A stretch of DNA of 64,000 nt from Candidatus Galacturonatibacter soehngenii (lineage in GTDB: Bacteria; Bacillota; Clostridia; Lachnospirales; Lachnospiraceae). Position numbers and translations under genes: made by a program. Below are positions 8,993-16,851 of the stretch, piece after piece (position 1 is the first letter of the stretch; every line of letters starts with the position of its first letter). The DNA is taken from assembly GCF_008830185.1 (NCBI RefSeq), contig NZ_WAGX01000004.1:682001-746000 (forward strand), written 5' to 3'. The notes below the pieces were generated by a model. The model was not told the origin of the DNA. It was given only the letters and a program-made list of their open reading frames with translations, and made no database searches.

Positions 8993-10957
8993 TTAACCGA
9001 TTACTATAATGGTTACTGGGTTTTGACCTAACATCATATGATAATTTCCTGCTGTTTTTGCTCTCGCACTTTGTAGCTGTATCATCTCATAATTTGTGAT
9101 TCCAACATCCTTAATTACAGAAATCGCTTCTGCAATGGTTTCAATCGTAATTGCATTGATTACAATTTTTATTGTATCATTCTTCTTTAACAATATTTGA
9201 ATAATTTCTTTTAATGCCCCACTACTCCCACCGATAAAAGCATGTGTTGGTCTTGGTAACTCATTAAGTATGTCAGGAGCTGTTCCCTCTACTATTTCCA
9301 TATTGGAAACTTGAAATTTTCTTTTATTCTCCTTCATCAATAAAATGCCTTCTGGGTTCTTCTCAATTGCGTAAACATATCCTTTATAAGCTCTCTTTGC
9401 AGCCTGAATCGAGACTGAACCCGTTCCTGCACCAATATCATAAAGAATAGAATCGGTTTGTAATTCTAGCTTAGCAATGGATACGGTTCGAATTTCTTCT
9501 TTTGTCATTGGCACATTCCCACGAATAAATGTCTCATCCTTAATTCGATCTCTATCTTCCTTTGCGTTTATATTCTCAATATACATGACGCAAAGGGATA
9601 CATAATCTTTTGTCAATAATTGTTCTGGGCTTCCAAATGTAATTTTTTCTGTCTCATAACCTAAGTTTTCTCCAATCCATATGGAAAGTTCATGAAACCC
9701 ACATTCCAACAATTCATGCAAAATGGTTGAAGCATTGTTCTTACCACCTAATAAAGAAAATACTTTTGAATTTCTACGAACATACTCAACCGTATTCACC
9801 TTTTGTCCGTGATTACTAATGGTAGATACATCCTCCCATGACTTTCCGATTCGCGCGCAAAAATACGCCAAGGAGGATAGCCCTGCAACATAGGTAACTT
9901 GATCTTCTTTAAAGTATTCTTGAAACTCTTTTGCTGTACTGTAGAACCCAACATCTCCTGAAACCAATACAGTAATATTTTGGTACTTGTCATGCTCTTT
10001 TAAAAATTGATGGATATCTCTCTTTTTATAAAGCTGCATCATTGGTTTGTGATATTGATTTACTGCTCCTAGCATCCTCTTTGCACCAAAAATAATATCT
10101 GCTTGTTCAATGGCTTCTATCGCTTCTAAGGTCATGTGTTTCTTGGTTCCTATACCAATTCCAACTACATGAATCTTTCTTTTATCCTTTTCTATCTGAA
10201 ATTTCTTATTTAAAAGATTTATTACTTCTATATAAGAATACCCACTTTCTTCTTTTGGCCTTCCTATCACGATTGGTGTCATAGAAAGCCTAAGTGCGGC
10301 ATTAATTTTTTCTAAGAAGCCTCCATTTTTTCCTGCTTCCTTTGTAACCAAATACTTGGCATTGCTTTCCTGAAACATTAAGAAATTTAATTCTTCACTA
10401 AAAGGCCCTTGCATGCAAACTAAATTTTTTCCCTCAAAGCCAAGCTCCATAACTTGATTCATTGCTTCTTTGCTTGATAGCACACGGGCGTAAACTCTTT
10501 CTTTATAATTTGTAAGCTTGGTGTATTCCTCTAGTTCCTTGCTGCCTGTCGTTACAAAAATATTACCTGTCGTTGTTTCCAAATAGTTACAAGCTTCTTT
10601 CACTGAATTTACATATACCATATCTGGCTTTTGCTCATAACCAACTGATTCCTCTCTTACTAAGCGAAGATAGGAAAGATTAAGTGCTTCACACACTTCC
10701 TTTACATAGCTAGATACGACCGTTGCATAGGGATGTGTTGCATCAACAACAAATTCTGGATTCTTATCAAAAAAAAGCAGGTTCATTTCTTCTTTTGTCA
10801 ATCGTTTCGCAGATACCTCTACGTACTGCGACCTTTCAATCAAACTTTCACCGTATTCAGTGGCTGTGCAAACTAAAGTGGCTATTTTTTTTCTTCCCAA
10901 GTATTTAGCAAGTTCTCTTCCTTCTGTTGTCCCTGCAAAAATAATTACCTTACACAT
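8993..10957 (-). CDS. Trifunctional CbiJ-CbiE-CbiT fusion (precorrin-6A reductase and C5/C15 methyltransferase-decarboxylase)
   Basis: Three corrin enzymes are joined in 654 residues. Residues 1-250 are CbiJ (CobK), the NAD(P)H-dependent cobalt-precorrin-6A reductase, with the N-terminal FAGTTEGRELA. Residues about 261-460 are CbiE, a class III SAM methyltransferase beginning KIHVVGIGIGTKKHMTLEA. Residues about 470-654 are CbiT, a class I methyltransferase with the SAM motif YDIGAGTGSVSIQAA after RGNVPMTKEEIR. Together they reduce the ring, methylate C5 and C15 and decarboxylate the C12 acetate. CbiE-CbiT fusions (CobL) are common; joining CbiJ in front is less so. The start follows AGAGGATATAAAAATG. 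Confidence 0.93.
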   Translation of the reverse strand: MCKVIIFAGTTEGRELAKYLGRKKIATLVCTATEYGESLIERSQYVEVSAKRLTKEEMNLLFFDKNPEFVVDATHPYATVVSSYVKEVCEALNLSYLRLVREESVGYEQKPDMVYVNSVKEACNYLETTTGNIFVTTGSKELEEYTKLTNYKERVYARVLSSKEAMNQVMELGFEGKNLVCMQGPFSEELNFLMFQESNAKYLVTKEAGKNGGFLEKINAALRLSMTPIVIGRPKEESGYSYIEVINLLNKKFQIEKDKRKIHVVGIGIGTKKHMTLEAIEAIEQADIIFGAKRMLGAVNQYHKPMMQLYKKRDIHQFLKEHDKYQNITVLVSGDVGFYSTAKEFQEYFKEDQVTYVAGLSSLAYFCARIGKSWEDVSTISNHGQKVNTVEYVRRNSKVFSLLGGKNNASTILHELLECGFHELSIWIGENLGYETEKITFGSPEQLLTKDYVSLCVMYIENINAKEDRDRIKDETFIRGNVPMTKEEIRTVSIAKLELQTDSILYDIGAGTGSVSIQAAKRAYKGYVYAIEKNPEGILLMKENKRKFQVSNMEIVEGTAPDILNELPRPTHAFIGGSSGALKEIIQILLKKNDTIKIVINAITIETIAEAISVIKDVGITNYEMIQLQSARAKTAGNYHMMLGQNPVTIIVIG

Positions 10958-11681
10958 TTTTATATCCTCTTGGTGTTACCATTTTACCATTCATTTCTTT
11001 TGTCTGTGAATTGCCGATAAAAATGGTAGTAAACATGTCAACCTCACACTCTTTTAATTCTTCCAAGGTTAGAATGGTAGATTCTTCCCCGGCTCTACCA
11101 ATATTTTTAACATAACCACACACCGTATCTTTAGACGCATAGCGTAATATAATGTCACACGCCTTTTTTAGATAATCATGCCTTTTCTTACTTGATGGGT
11201 TATACAAACATATTACAAAGTCTGCCATAGCCGCACATTCAAGCCTTTTTTCTATCTTTTCCATTGGAGTTAGTAAATCACTTAGGCTAATGACAGCAAA
11301 ATCATGAATCAAAGGTGCACCCAGTACACTCGCTCCTGAAATAGCCGCGGTTACTCCACTTACCACCACGACCTCCACTTGCTGATACTTTTGTCCAATT
11401 TCTAATATCAAGCCAGACATACCATATACTCCAGCATCTCCACTGCATATCATAGCCGTTGTATTACCCTGTAACGCTTTTTCAAATGCAAGTTCGCATC
11501 GCTCTACTTCTTTAGTCATAGGCGTTGTTAGAAACTCCTTTTCTGGAAAATGATCTCTTACAAGATCTACATATACCGTATAGCCAATGATAACATCACA
11601 ATTCTTTAATACGTTGTAAGCCTCCATTGTCATCTGTTCATATTCGCCTGGTCCAATTCCTACTACATATAGTTTACTCAA
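10950..11681 (-). CDS. cbiH: Cobalt-precorrin-3 C17-methyltransferase CbiH
   Basis: CbiH methylates C17 and drives ring contraction in the anaerobic pathway. It is a class III SAM methyltransferase beginning SKLYVVGIGPGEYEQMT, with CSGDAGVYGM in the substrate site. The open frame extends to an ATG at 11714, but the better start is a TTG at 11681. GGGGGG lies eight bases before the TTG, and the upstream cbiG stop overlaps it as TTGAGTAA. The protein is then 243 residues and starts right at the family's conserved N-terminus. The 3' end overlaps the CbiJ-E-T fusion by eight bases. Confidence 0.9.
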   Translation of the reverse strand: MSKLYVVGIGPGEYEQMTMEAYNVLKNCDVIIGYTVYVDLVRDHFPEKEFLTTPMTKEVERCELAFEKALQGNTTAMICSGDAGVYGMSGLILEIGQKYQQVEVVVVSGVTAAISGASVLGAPLIHDFAVISLSDLLTPMEKIEKRLECAAMADFVICLYNPSSKKRHDYLKKACDIILRYASKDTVCGYVKNIGRAGEESTILTLEELKECEVDMFTTIFIGNSQTKEMNGKMVTPRGYKNV

Positions 11682-12732
11682 ATCGAATTCCCCCCATTTC
11701 TTTTTCTCTTGCAAATGCGAGGGTCATTCCCTCATGCGCTTGTTTATCTAACAACAAAATACCACTTTTGCAGCTTTTGATCGCTGCTCGTTCGCATACA
11801 TTCCCAACACCTGTAATTTGTTTCACAAATGCCGATTCCTGAAACTCTCCTTCCACCTCTAATAGTTCCTTTGCAGAATAAGTGACAAATGGTATCTTAT
11901 ATTTATTCACAAATGCCAAAATACAGTCTTCTTTTGCCTTTAAATCTATACTTGCAACACACTTTATAGCAGAAAGGCAAATGCTTTGCTTTTCTAAAGT
12001 ACGTAACAAAAAAGACTCCAACCTCTTAGGTGAAGTATCTTTTTTACAACCAATCCCAATGATAACCGTTTTGGGTACAAGATTTAAAGTACTGCGAAAT
12101 GGTTTCTCATTTTCATTTAGTGAAATGCAAATTCCCTCTTCTATTACATCCTCTTTTTTCTCTTGCACCAAAACTAATTCGTCTGGTATTTTTCCTTCTA
12201 TTGGAAGATTTGACAAAAGTCCAATCTTTTTTCCTTCTAAAATAGAGGCTGAAATCTCCTTTGCCCTTTTCCAGTCTGTTATATGTAAATTCTGTTTTTT
12301 AGCAAACACATCAACTGCAAATTTCTCATTGATATCTGTAGCAGTAGTGATAACAGGAGTTGCGCACAGTAATTCACTTAATGTCAAAGCAAGTTCATTT
12401 CCACCACCAACATGTCCTGATAGTAATGAAATTACAAAATTCGCTTTTTCATCAATTACTAAAACCAAAGGATCTTTCGTCTTATCTTTTACAAATGGTG
12501 CAATTGTTCTTACTGCAATGCCCGTGGCTCCAATAAAAAGAATTCCATCTACGCTTGAAAACATAGTTTCACACCATTCCTGTAGACTTTGTGTTACTAC
12601 GGTAAGCTCTTCTTTTTGCATTGTCTTACCTTTATAATAACAGGTGCAATGATGGATATTAGCAAGCAACTTTTTTATTTTACAATTTAGAAGACTACCT
12701 GCACTGGTAAAAGAAATAATCGCTAATTTCAT
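11674..12732 (-). CDS. cbiG: Cobalt-precorrin-5A hydrolase CbiG
   Basis: CbiG opens the delta-lactone of cobalt-precorrin-5A and releases acetaldehyde, a step specific to the anaerobic route. The 352-residue protein has the N-terminal and central CbiG regions (FIGATGIAVRTIAPFVKDK, LLSGHVGGGNELA) and the C-terminal domain (VIIGIGCKKDTS...). The start lies two bases after cbiF ends, and its likely ribosome site (GAGGAAA) sits inside cbiF. Its presence, with cbiD and the CbiT fusion, shows this is the oxygen-independent pathway. Confidence 0.94.
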   Translation of the reverse strand: MKLAIISFTSAGSLLNCKIKKLLANIHHCTCYYKGKTMQKEELTVVTQSLQEWCETMFSSVDGILFIGATGIAVRTIAPFVKDKTKDPLVLVIDEKANFVISLLSGHVGGGNELALTLSELLCATPVITTATDINEKFAVDVFAKKQNLHITDWKRAKEISASILEGKKIGLLSNLPIEGKIPDELVLVQEKKEDVIEEGICISLNENEKPFRSTLNLVPKTVIIGIGCKKDTSPKRLESFLLRTLEKQSICLSAIKCVASIDLKAKEDCILAFVNKYKIPFVTYSAKELLEVEGEFQESAFVKQITGVGNVCERAAIKSCKSGILLLDKQAHEGMTLAFAREKEMGGIRFE

Positions 12733-12734
12733 AC

Positions 12735-13496
12735 TTACACGTTTCCTCTTGCTTTACGAAACTGGGTTTCAAAATCTGGATGATACAAATCAGACCTTCT
12801 ATAGTCACAGTTTAGTACATCTCCCACAATAATGAGCGCTGTTTGTTTGATGTCATTTTCTCTTGCTGTTTGCTCTAGCGTTTTTACTGTACATACAAAT
12901 TTTTTTTCATCTGGCCAGGTCGCTTTGTAAACAATAGCGGCTGGTGTATCCTCTTTATAGCCTCCCAAAAGTAAACGATTGGTTAACTCTTTTAACATAC
13001 CAGTACTAAGGAAAATAACCATAGTCGCCTGATGAGCTGCTAACTTTTCGATGCTTTCCTTCTCTGGCACAGGCGTTCTTCCTGCCATTCTAGTTAAAAT
13101 TACAGTTTGCGATACATCTGGTAATGTATATTCCAAATTCAAAGCAGATGCCGCTCCACAAAAAGAGCTTACACCTGGGCAATACTGATATGAGATGAAT
13201 AGTCTATCCAGTTCATCCATCTGTTCACGAATCGCACCATATATGGAGGGATCACCTGTATGAAGTCTGACTGTTGTTTGATTCTTTTTTTCTGTTTCCT
13301 TTATTACGTCAATCACCTGTTCTAAGGTCATCGTTGCACTATCATATGTTACACAGTCATCCTTTTTATAGTTTAATAACTCCTTATTTACCAATGATCC
13401 TGCATAAATGATGACATCTGCATTTTTAAGTAAATTCAAACCACGAACCGTTATTAAATCAACTGCACCGCTTCCTGCTCCAACAAAATGTACCAT
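12735..13496 (-). CDS. cbiF: Cobalt-precorrin-4 C11-methyltransferase CbiF
   Basis: CbiF methylates C11 of cobalt-precorrin-4. The 253-residue protein begins MVHFVGAGSGAVDLITVRG, the CbiF/CobM form of the class III SAM methyltransferase N-terminus. HTGDPSIYGAIREQMD is the substrate-site segment shared by this subfamily. The start has a very strong AGGAGGTGAAGTATG context. The 58-base gap to cbiL is short and shows no terminator, so it is read in the same transcript. Confidence 0.95.
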   Translation of the reverse strand: MVHFVGAGSGAVDLITVRGLNLLKNADVIIYAGSLVNKELLNYKKDDCVTYDSATMTLEQVIDVIKETEKKNQTTVRLHTGDPSIYGAIREQMDELDRLFISYQYCPGVSSFCGAASALNLEYTLPDVSQTVILTRMAGRTPVPEKESIEKLAAHQATMVIFLSTGMLKELTNRLLLGGYKEDTPAAIVYKATWPDEKKFVCTVKTLEQTARENDIKQTALIIVGDVLNCDYRRSDLYHPDFETQFRKARGNV

Positions 13497-13554
13497 ACTT
13501 CACCTCCTGCTTCTTTTATAGAAAAGGATAAAAAGCTTACAATCACTTTTCGTC

Positions 13555-14235
13555 CTATCTGTCTTTTGCTATGATTAATGAATAATATCCTGCATTTTCA
13601 TCTATATTTTCGGCTCCATAATATACCTTTTCTTGTTCCATGCCGCAATTTTCTATCATTACAACGTTATAATCATGCTCTTTTAATTCTTTCTTTACAT
13701 TTGCCATTTTCTTACCTGATTTCATTAAAACTTTTGTGCCTGAAAGTTTAAGTGCCTCTTCTATATCATAAGAGGCTGGTAATATATGAAGCGGCTCTGA
13801 TTTTTCTACAAGACTATCATTTACCAGGGCTGCCGCCGCACAAAAAGAGGGAATACCACTAATTATTTTAGCAGTATAACCTTTTGCAAGAATTCTCTTA
13901 TGTACATAAATGTATGTTGAATATATGCAAGGATCCCCCAACGTTAAAAATGCCACTTGCATATTGTCATTTAAATACTCCATAATACATTTTGCAGCTT
14001 CATCGTGCGCTTTTTCTAAAACAGTTTTATCCTTTGTCATTGGCATTGATATGGCTACAAGCTTTTTATCCTGCAAATCTAGTGCACCAGTTGCTATTTT
14101 GTAAGCAACACTGTTTTCTACCACATCTCCTGGTACCAGTATGATATCGCTGTTTTTTATTACATTTACTGCTTTTAAAGTCAAAAGCTCTGGATCACCT
14201 GGTCCTACTCCAACTCCATATAAAATTCCTGCCAT
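13555..14235 (-). CDS. cbiL: Cobalt-precorrin-2 C20-methyltransferase CbiL
   Basis: CbiL adds the C20 methyl group, the first methylation after cobalt insertion in the anaerobic pathway. The N-terminus AGILYGVGVGPGDPELLTLKA and the LGDPCIYSTYIYVHKRI segment are typical of CbiL/CobI. The ATG at 14235 is chosen because AAAGGAAG lies six bases upstream. An in-frame GTG at 14250 overlaps the cbiD stop (GTGA) but has no clear ribosome site. The chosen start gives 226 residues, within the family range. Confidence 0.93.
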   Translation of the reverse strand: MAGILYGVGVGPGDPELLTLKAVNVIKNSDIILVPGDVVENSVAYKIATGALDLQDKKLVAISMPMTKDKTVLEKAHDEAAKCIMEYLNDNMQVAFLTLGDPCIYSTYIYVHKRILAKGYTAKIISGIPSFCAAAALVNDSLVEKSEPLHILPASYDIEEALKLSGTKVLMKSGKKMANVKKELKEHDYNVVMIENCGMEQEKVYYGAENIDENAGYYSLIIAKDR

Positions 14236-14246
14236 GTTTCTTCCTT

Positions 14247-15383
14247 TCACTCTAAAACATCCATGTAAGACAATAATTTGTTTGCATTGTCTGTCTGTGC
14301 CAACAATCCAAATTCATTCGAGAATAGAACAACTCCTATCTCCAGATTCTCATACGAGCGTTTCGTCATATAATATTTTGTTTTATTTGCAATCTCTTGC
14401 ATGGATGCATGCTTTATGTCTTCCTCTACTAATACTTGTATGGCTTCATCTGTGGTAATGCAATCCAATATACGCTTTGCTGCATCTATCGATGCACCTG
14501 ACTTGATTGCTGCTGCCGCCATAATCTCCATTCTTGCATCTGCATTCTTGGAATGTGTATTCATAATTCCACCAGCGACCTTGATTAGTTTACCTATGTG
14601 ACCAATAAATAAAAGACTCTCTAAACCTATCTCTACTGCATAGTCAATGGTTTCCCCGATAAAATTACTACATTTGACTCCCTTGCTAATATCAATGCGA
14701 AATTCCTTACTCGTAAAGTTCTCACCATAGTTACCTAAGGTCACTAGCATATGACGATGCCCATTCGCTTTTCTCATTCTCATCTCAATTTTGATGCTTT
14801 CGATTAACGCTACTTCGCTCATTGGCTCTACAATACCACTCGTACCAAGTATGGAAATCCCACCTTCAATTCCAAGCCTTGGGTTAAAAGTACGCTTTGC
14901 TATTTCTATTCCTTTTGGAATGCTAATCTCAACTCTTATTCCTTTTACATACTCAAATTCATTGCATACCTCATACACTTCGTCGTGAATCATTTGTCTT
15001 GGAACAGAATTAATTGCCGCGTGGTTAATTGGCTGTTCTAAACCAGGCTTTGTAACTCTTCCCACTCCAATTCCCCCATCAATTATAATTTGAGGCGTAT
15101 CAATTTTACATACTTTTGCATATACCAAGATACCATTGGTCACATCGGGATCATCACCACTATCTTTTTGAATTGCACAACTTACATAATTATCTTTTAT
15201 TTGAATGTCATGTACATCTAAGTCAAGTCTTATTCCTTTGGGAGTCATAATAGATATTGTTGTAATTTCACATTTTCGAAAAAGCATGATAGCAGCTGCT
15301 TTTGAAGCAGCTGCTGCACAAGAACCAGTCGTATAACCATATCTTAACTTTTTATTATTTTTAAAGGTATAAATATTTTCCAT
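14247..15383 (-). CDS. cbiD: Cobalt-precorrin-5B C1-methyltransferase CbiD
   Basis: CbiD methylates C1 of cobalt-precorrin-5B and is diagnostic for the anaerobic pathway. The protein is 378 residues. LRYGYTTGSCAAAASKAAA near the N-terminus is the family signature, and GGISILGTSGIVEPMSEVAL in the middle is also strongly conserved. It is the first corrin gene of the operon and starts 17 bases after cdd ends. I see neither a promoter nor a riboswitch in that short gap, so expression probably depends on read-through from pnp-cdd. Confidence 0.96.
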   Translation of the reverse strand: MENIYTFKNNKKLRYGYTTGSCAAAASKAAAIMLFRKCEITTISIMTPKGIRLDLDVHDIQIKDNYVSCAIQKDSGDDPDVTNGILVYAKVCKIDTPQIIIDGGIGVGRVTKPGLEQPINHAAINSVPRQMIHDEVYEVCNEFEYVKGIRVEISIPKGIEIAKRTFNPRLGIEGGISILGTSGIVEPMSEVALIESIKIEMRMRKANGHRHMLVTLGNYGENFTSKEFRIDISKGVKCSNFIGETIDYAVEIGLESLLFIGHIGKLIKVAGGIMNTHSKNADARMEIMAAAAIKSGASIDAAKRILDCITTDEAIQVLVEEDIKHASMQEIANKTKYYMTKRSYENLEIGVVLFSNEFGLLAQTDNANKLLSYMDVLE

Positions 15384-15400
15384 ACAATCACTTTCTTGCT

Positions 15401-15829
15401 TTAATCAATGGCACTATTGTCTTGCATATTTTTAGGACCAAATCCAAGAGGTAGTATTTCTTCCAAAGTAAATTCTTTGTATTCTTCTTCTGATTTTGCC
15501 AGAATGACTTTAAATGACTTAGGGTCACAAAATTCCATCATAACTTGTCTGCAAACACCACATGGTGAGCAAAAATCAACAGGCTCTTCTTTTTTTCCAC
15601 CCACGATTGCAATTGCTTCAAAAGAGGTAATTCCCTCGCTTACCGCTTTAAAAAAAGCGGTTCTTTCTGCACAATTCGTTGGCGTATAGGAGGCACTTTC
15701 AATATTACAGCCTTGATAAATTTGTCCATTTGATGCAAGCAAAGCAGCTCCTACACTAAAGTTAGAGTAAGGGGAATACGATTTTTCTCTTGCCAAAAAC
15801 GCTTCCTTAATCAGTTCTTTTGGATTCAT
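15401..15829 (-). CDS. cdd: Cytidine deaminase Cdd
   Basis: Cdd deaminates cytidine and deoxycytidine to the uridine forms in pyrimidine salvage. The 142-residue protein has the zinc and proton-transfer motifs of homotetrameric cytidine deaminases: CAERTAFFKA (with the catalytic Glu) and PCGVCRQVMMEF (two zinc cysteines). The start follows TAAGGAGATTTGAATG. It is sandwiched between pnp and cbiD with gaps of 10 and 17 bases, so a nucleoside salvage pair appears to head the cobalamin operon. Confidence 0.96.
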   Translation of the reverse strand: MNPKELIKEAFLAREKSYSPYSNFSVGAALLASNGQIYQGCNIESASYTPTNCAERTAFFKAVSEGITSFEAIAIVGGKKEEPVDFCSPCGVCRQVMMEFCDPKSFKVILAKSEEEYKEFTLEEILPLGFGPKNMQDNSAID

Positions 15830-15839
15830 TCAAATCTCC

Positions 15840-16673
15840 TTATAGTCTCTTACTAATGTTAATAATTGACTCAGTTACTAGCTTTTTAAATAAAGGTGCT
15901 ACCTTATCCGCTACTTCTTGTACCTCTTTGTGATTGAGAGGATTATCTGTCATTCCACATGCTAAATTGGAAATACAAGAAATTCCACAAATCTTCATTC
16001 TCATATGATTTGCTGCAACTGCCTCACAAGCTGTGCTCATTCCAACTGCGTCTCCTCCAAGAATTCTACACATTCTTACCTCTGCTGGTGATTCATAAGC
16101 AGGACCAGTAAGTTGAACGTAAACGCCCTCTTGTAATTTGATATCTAGCTCTTTTGCTGTTTCTTTAATAATCGCTCTTAGTTCTTTATCATATACATCA
16201 CTCATATCTGGAAAACGAGTTCCAAGCTCGTCCATATTTTCACCTATTAATGGGGAAGGAACAAAATTGGAAATATGATCCGAAATAAGCATAAAATCTC
16301 CAGCATGGAAGTCATAATTTACGCCACCTGCTGCGTTTGTTAAAAATAACACCTCTGCTCCCATTAATTTCATAAGTCTTACTGGAAGAACAACATCTGA
16401 TATTGGATATCCTTCATAATAATGCACTCTTCCTTGCATAATTACAACTGGAACCTCTCCTACATATCCAAAAATAAACCTACCCTTATGTCCTGGAACT
16501 GTCGATACAGGAAAGCCCTCTATTTCATGATAATCAAGTGTTGCCTCCACTTTAATTGTTTCTGCATAATCACCTAATCCTGATCCAAGGATAAGGGCTA
16601 CCTTTGGTTTAAAATCAATTTTTTCTTTTATACTTTCAAAACATTTTTGTAACTTTATAAATTGCTCGTTCAT
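15840..16673 (-). CDS. punA: Purine nucleoside phosphorylase (PunA type)
   Basis: This enzyme splits purine nucleosides with phosphate into base and ribose 1-phosphate. It is the trimeric, high-molecular-family type: LILGSGLGDYAETI, the PGHKGRFIFGYVGEVPVVIMQGRVHYYEGY region, FLTNAAGGVN and GMSTACEAVAANHM. The start used is the second of two adjacent ATGs, six bases after GGAGG. An upstream in-frame ATG at 16712 would be translated through a hairpin and lacks a ribosome site. It is the first gene of the long operon; a promoter lies just upstream. Confidence 0.95.
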   Translation of the reverse strand: MNEQFIKLQKCFESIKEKIDFKPKVALILGSGLGDYAETIKVEATLDYHEIEGFPVSTVPGHKGRFIFGYVGEVPVVIMQGRVHYYEGYPISDVVLPVRLMKLMGAEVLFLTNAAGGVNYDFHAGDFMLISDHISNFVPSPLIGENMDELGTRFPDMSDVYDKELRAIIKETAKELDIKLQEGVYVQLTGPAYESPAEVRMCRILGGDAVGMSTACEAVAANHMRMKICGISCISNLACGMTDNPLNHKEVQEVADKVAPLFKKLVTESIINISKRL

Positions 16674-16691
16674 CATATACCTCCATAAAAT

Positions 16692-16716
16692 AAGATTGCC
16701 ACAAAGTGACAATCTT
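16692..16716 (-). other. Hairpin at the predicted 5' end of the punA-cdd-cob transcript
   Basis: An 11-bp stem (one G-U pair in the minus-strand RNA) with a three-base loop lies between the promoter -10 box and the punA ribosome site. By position it would start within a few bases of the transcript's 5' end. It could stabilise the long mRNA or act as the downstream terminator for spoIVA; the T-rich stretch after it (TTATTTTAT) is interrupted, so termination would be weak. Confidence 0.6.
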
Positions 16717-16725
16717 ATTATAGCA
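16717..16725 (-). promoter_or_regulatory. Extended -10 promoter for the punA-cdd-cobalamin operon
   Basis: A perfect TATAAT preceded by TGC (TGnTATAAT, extended -10) lies about 45 bases upstream of the punA start. The -35 region 17 bases upstream (TAGAAA) is poor, which is usual for extended -10 promoters. It is the only convincing promoter I find for the whole operon. Confidence 0.6.
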
Positions 16726-16851
16726 CATAGGATTTTACTTTTCTATTACGCAAAACTAATTTTTCCTTTTTCGATATTATTTATCACATAATATGTACGG
16801 TATTTCTGGTTTTATGTATTCTTTGATACTCCTTATCCTTTTATTGTTCCA

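Noticed and set aside
11882-12637. 251-residue plus-strand open frame opposite cbiG
   Set aside because: It is a mirror frame of a well-identified gene, with no ribosome site and no recognisable protein features.
15384-15400. Expected place for a cobalamin riboswitch before cbiD
   Set aside because: Only 17 bases separate cdd and cbiD, too few for any riboswitch.
16674-16712. N-terminal extension of purine nucleoside phosphorylase to an upstream ATG
   Set aside because: It would be translated through the hairpin, lacks a ribosome site, and is absent from the family's usual N-terminus.
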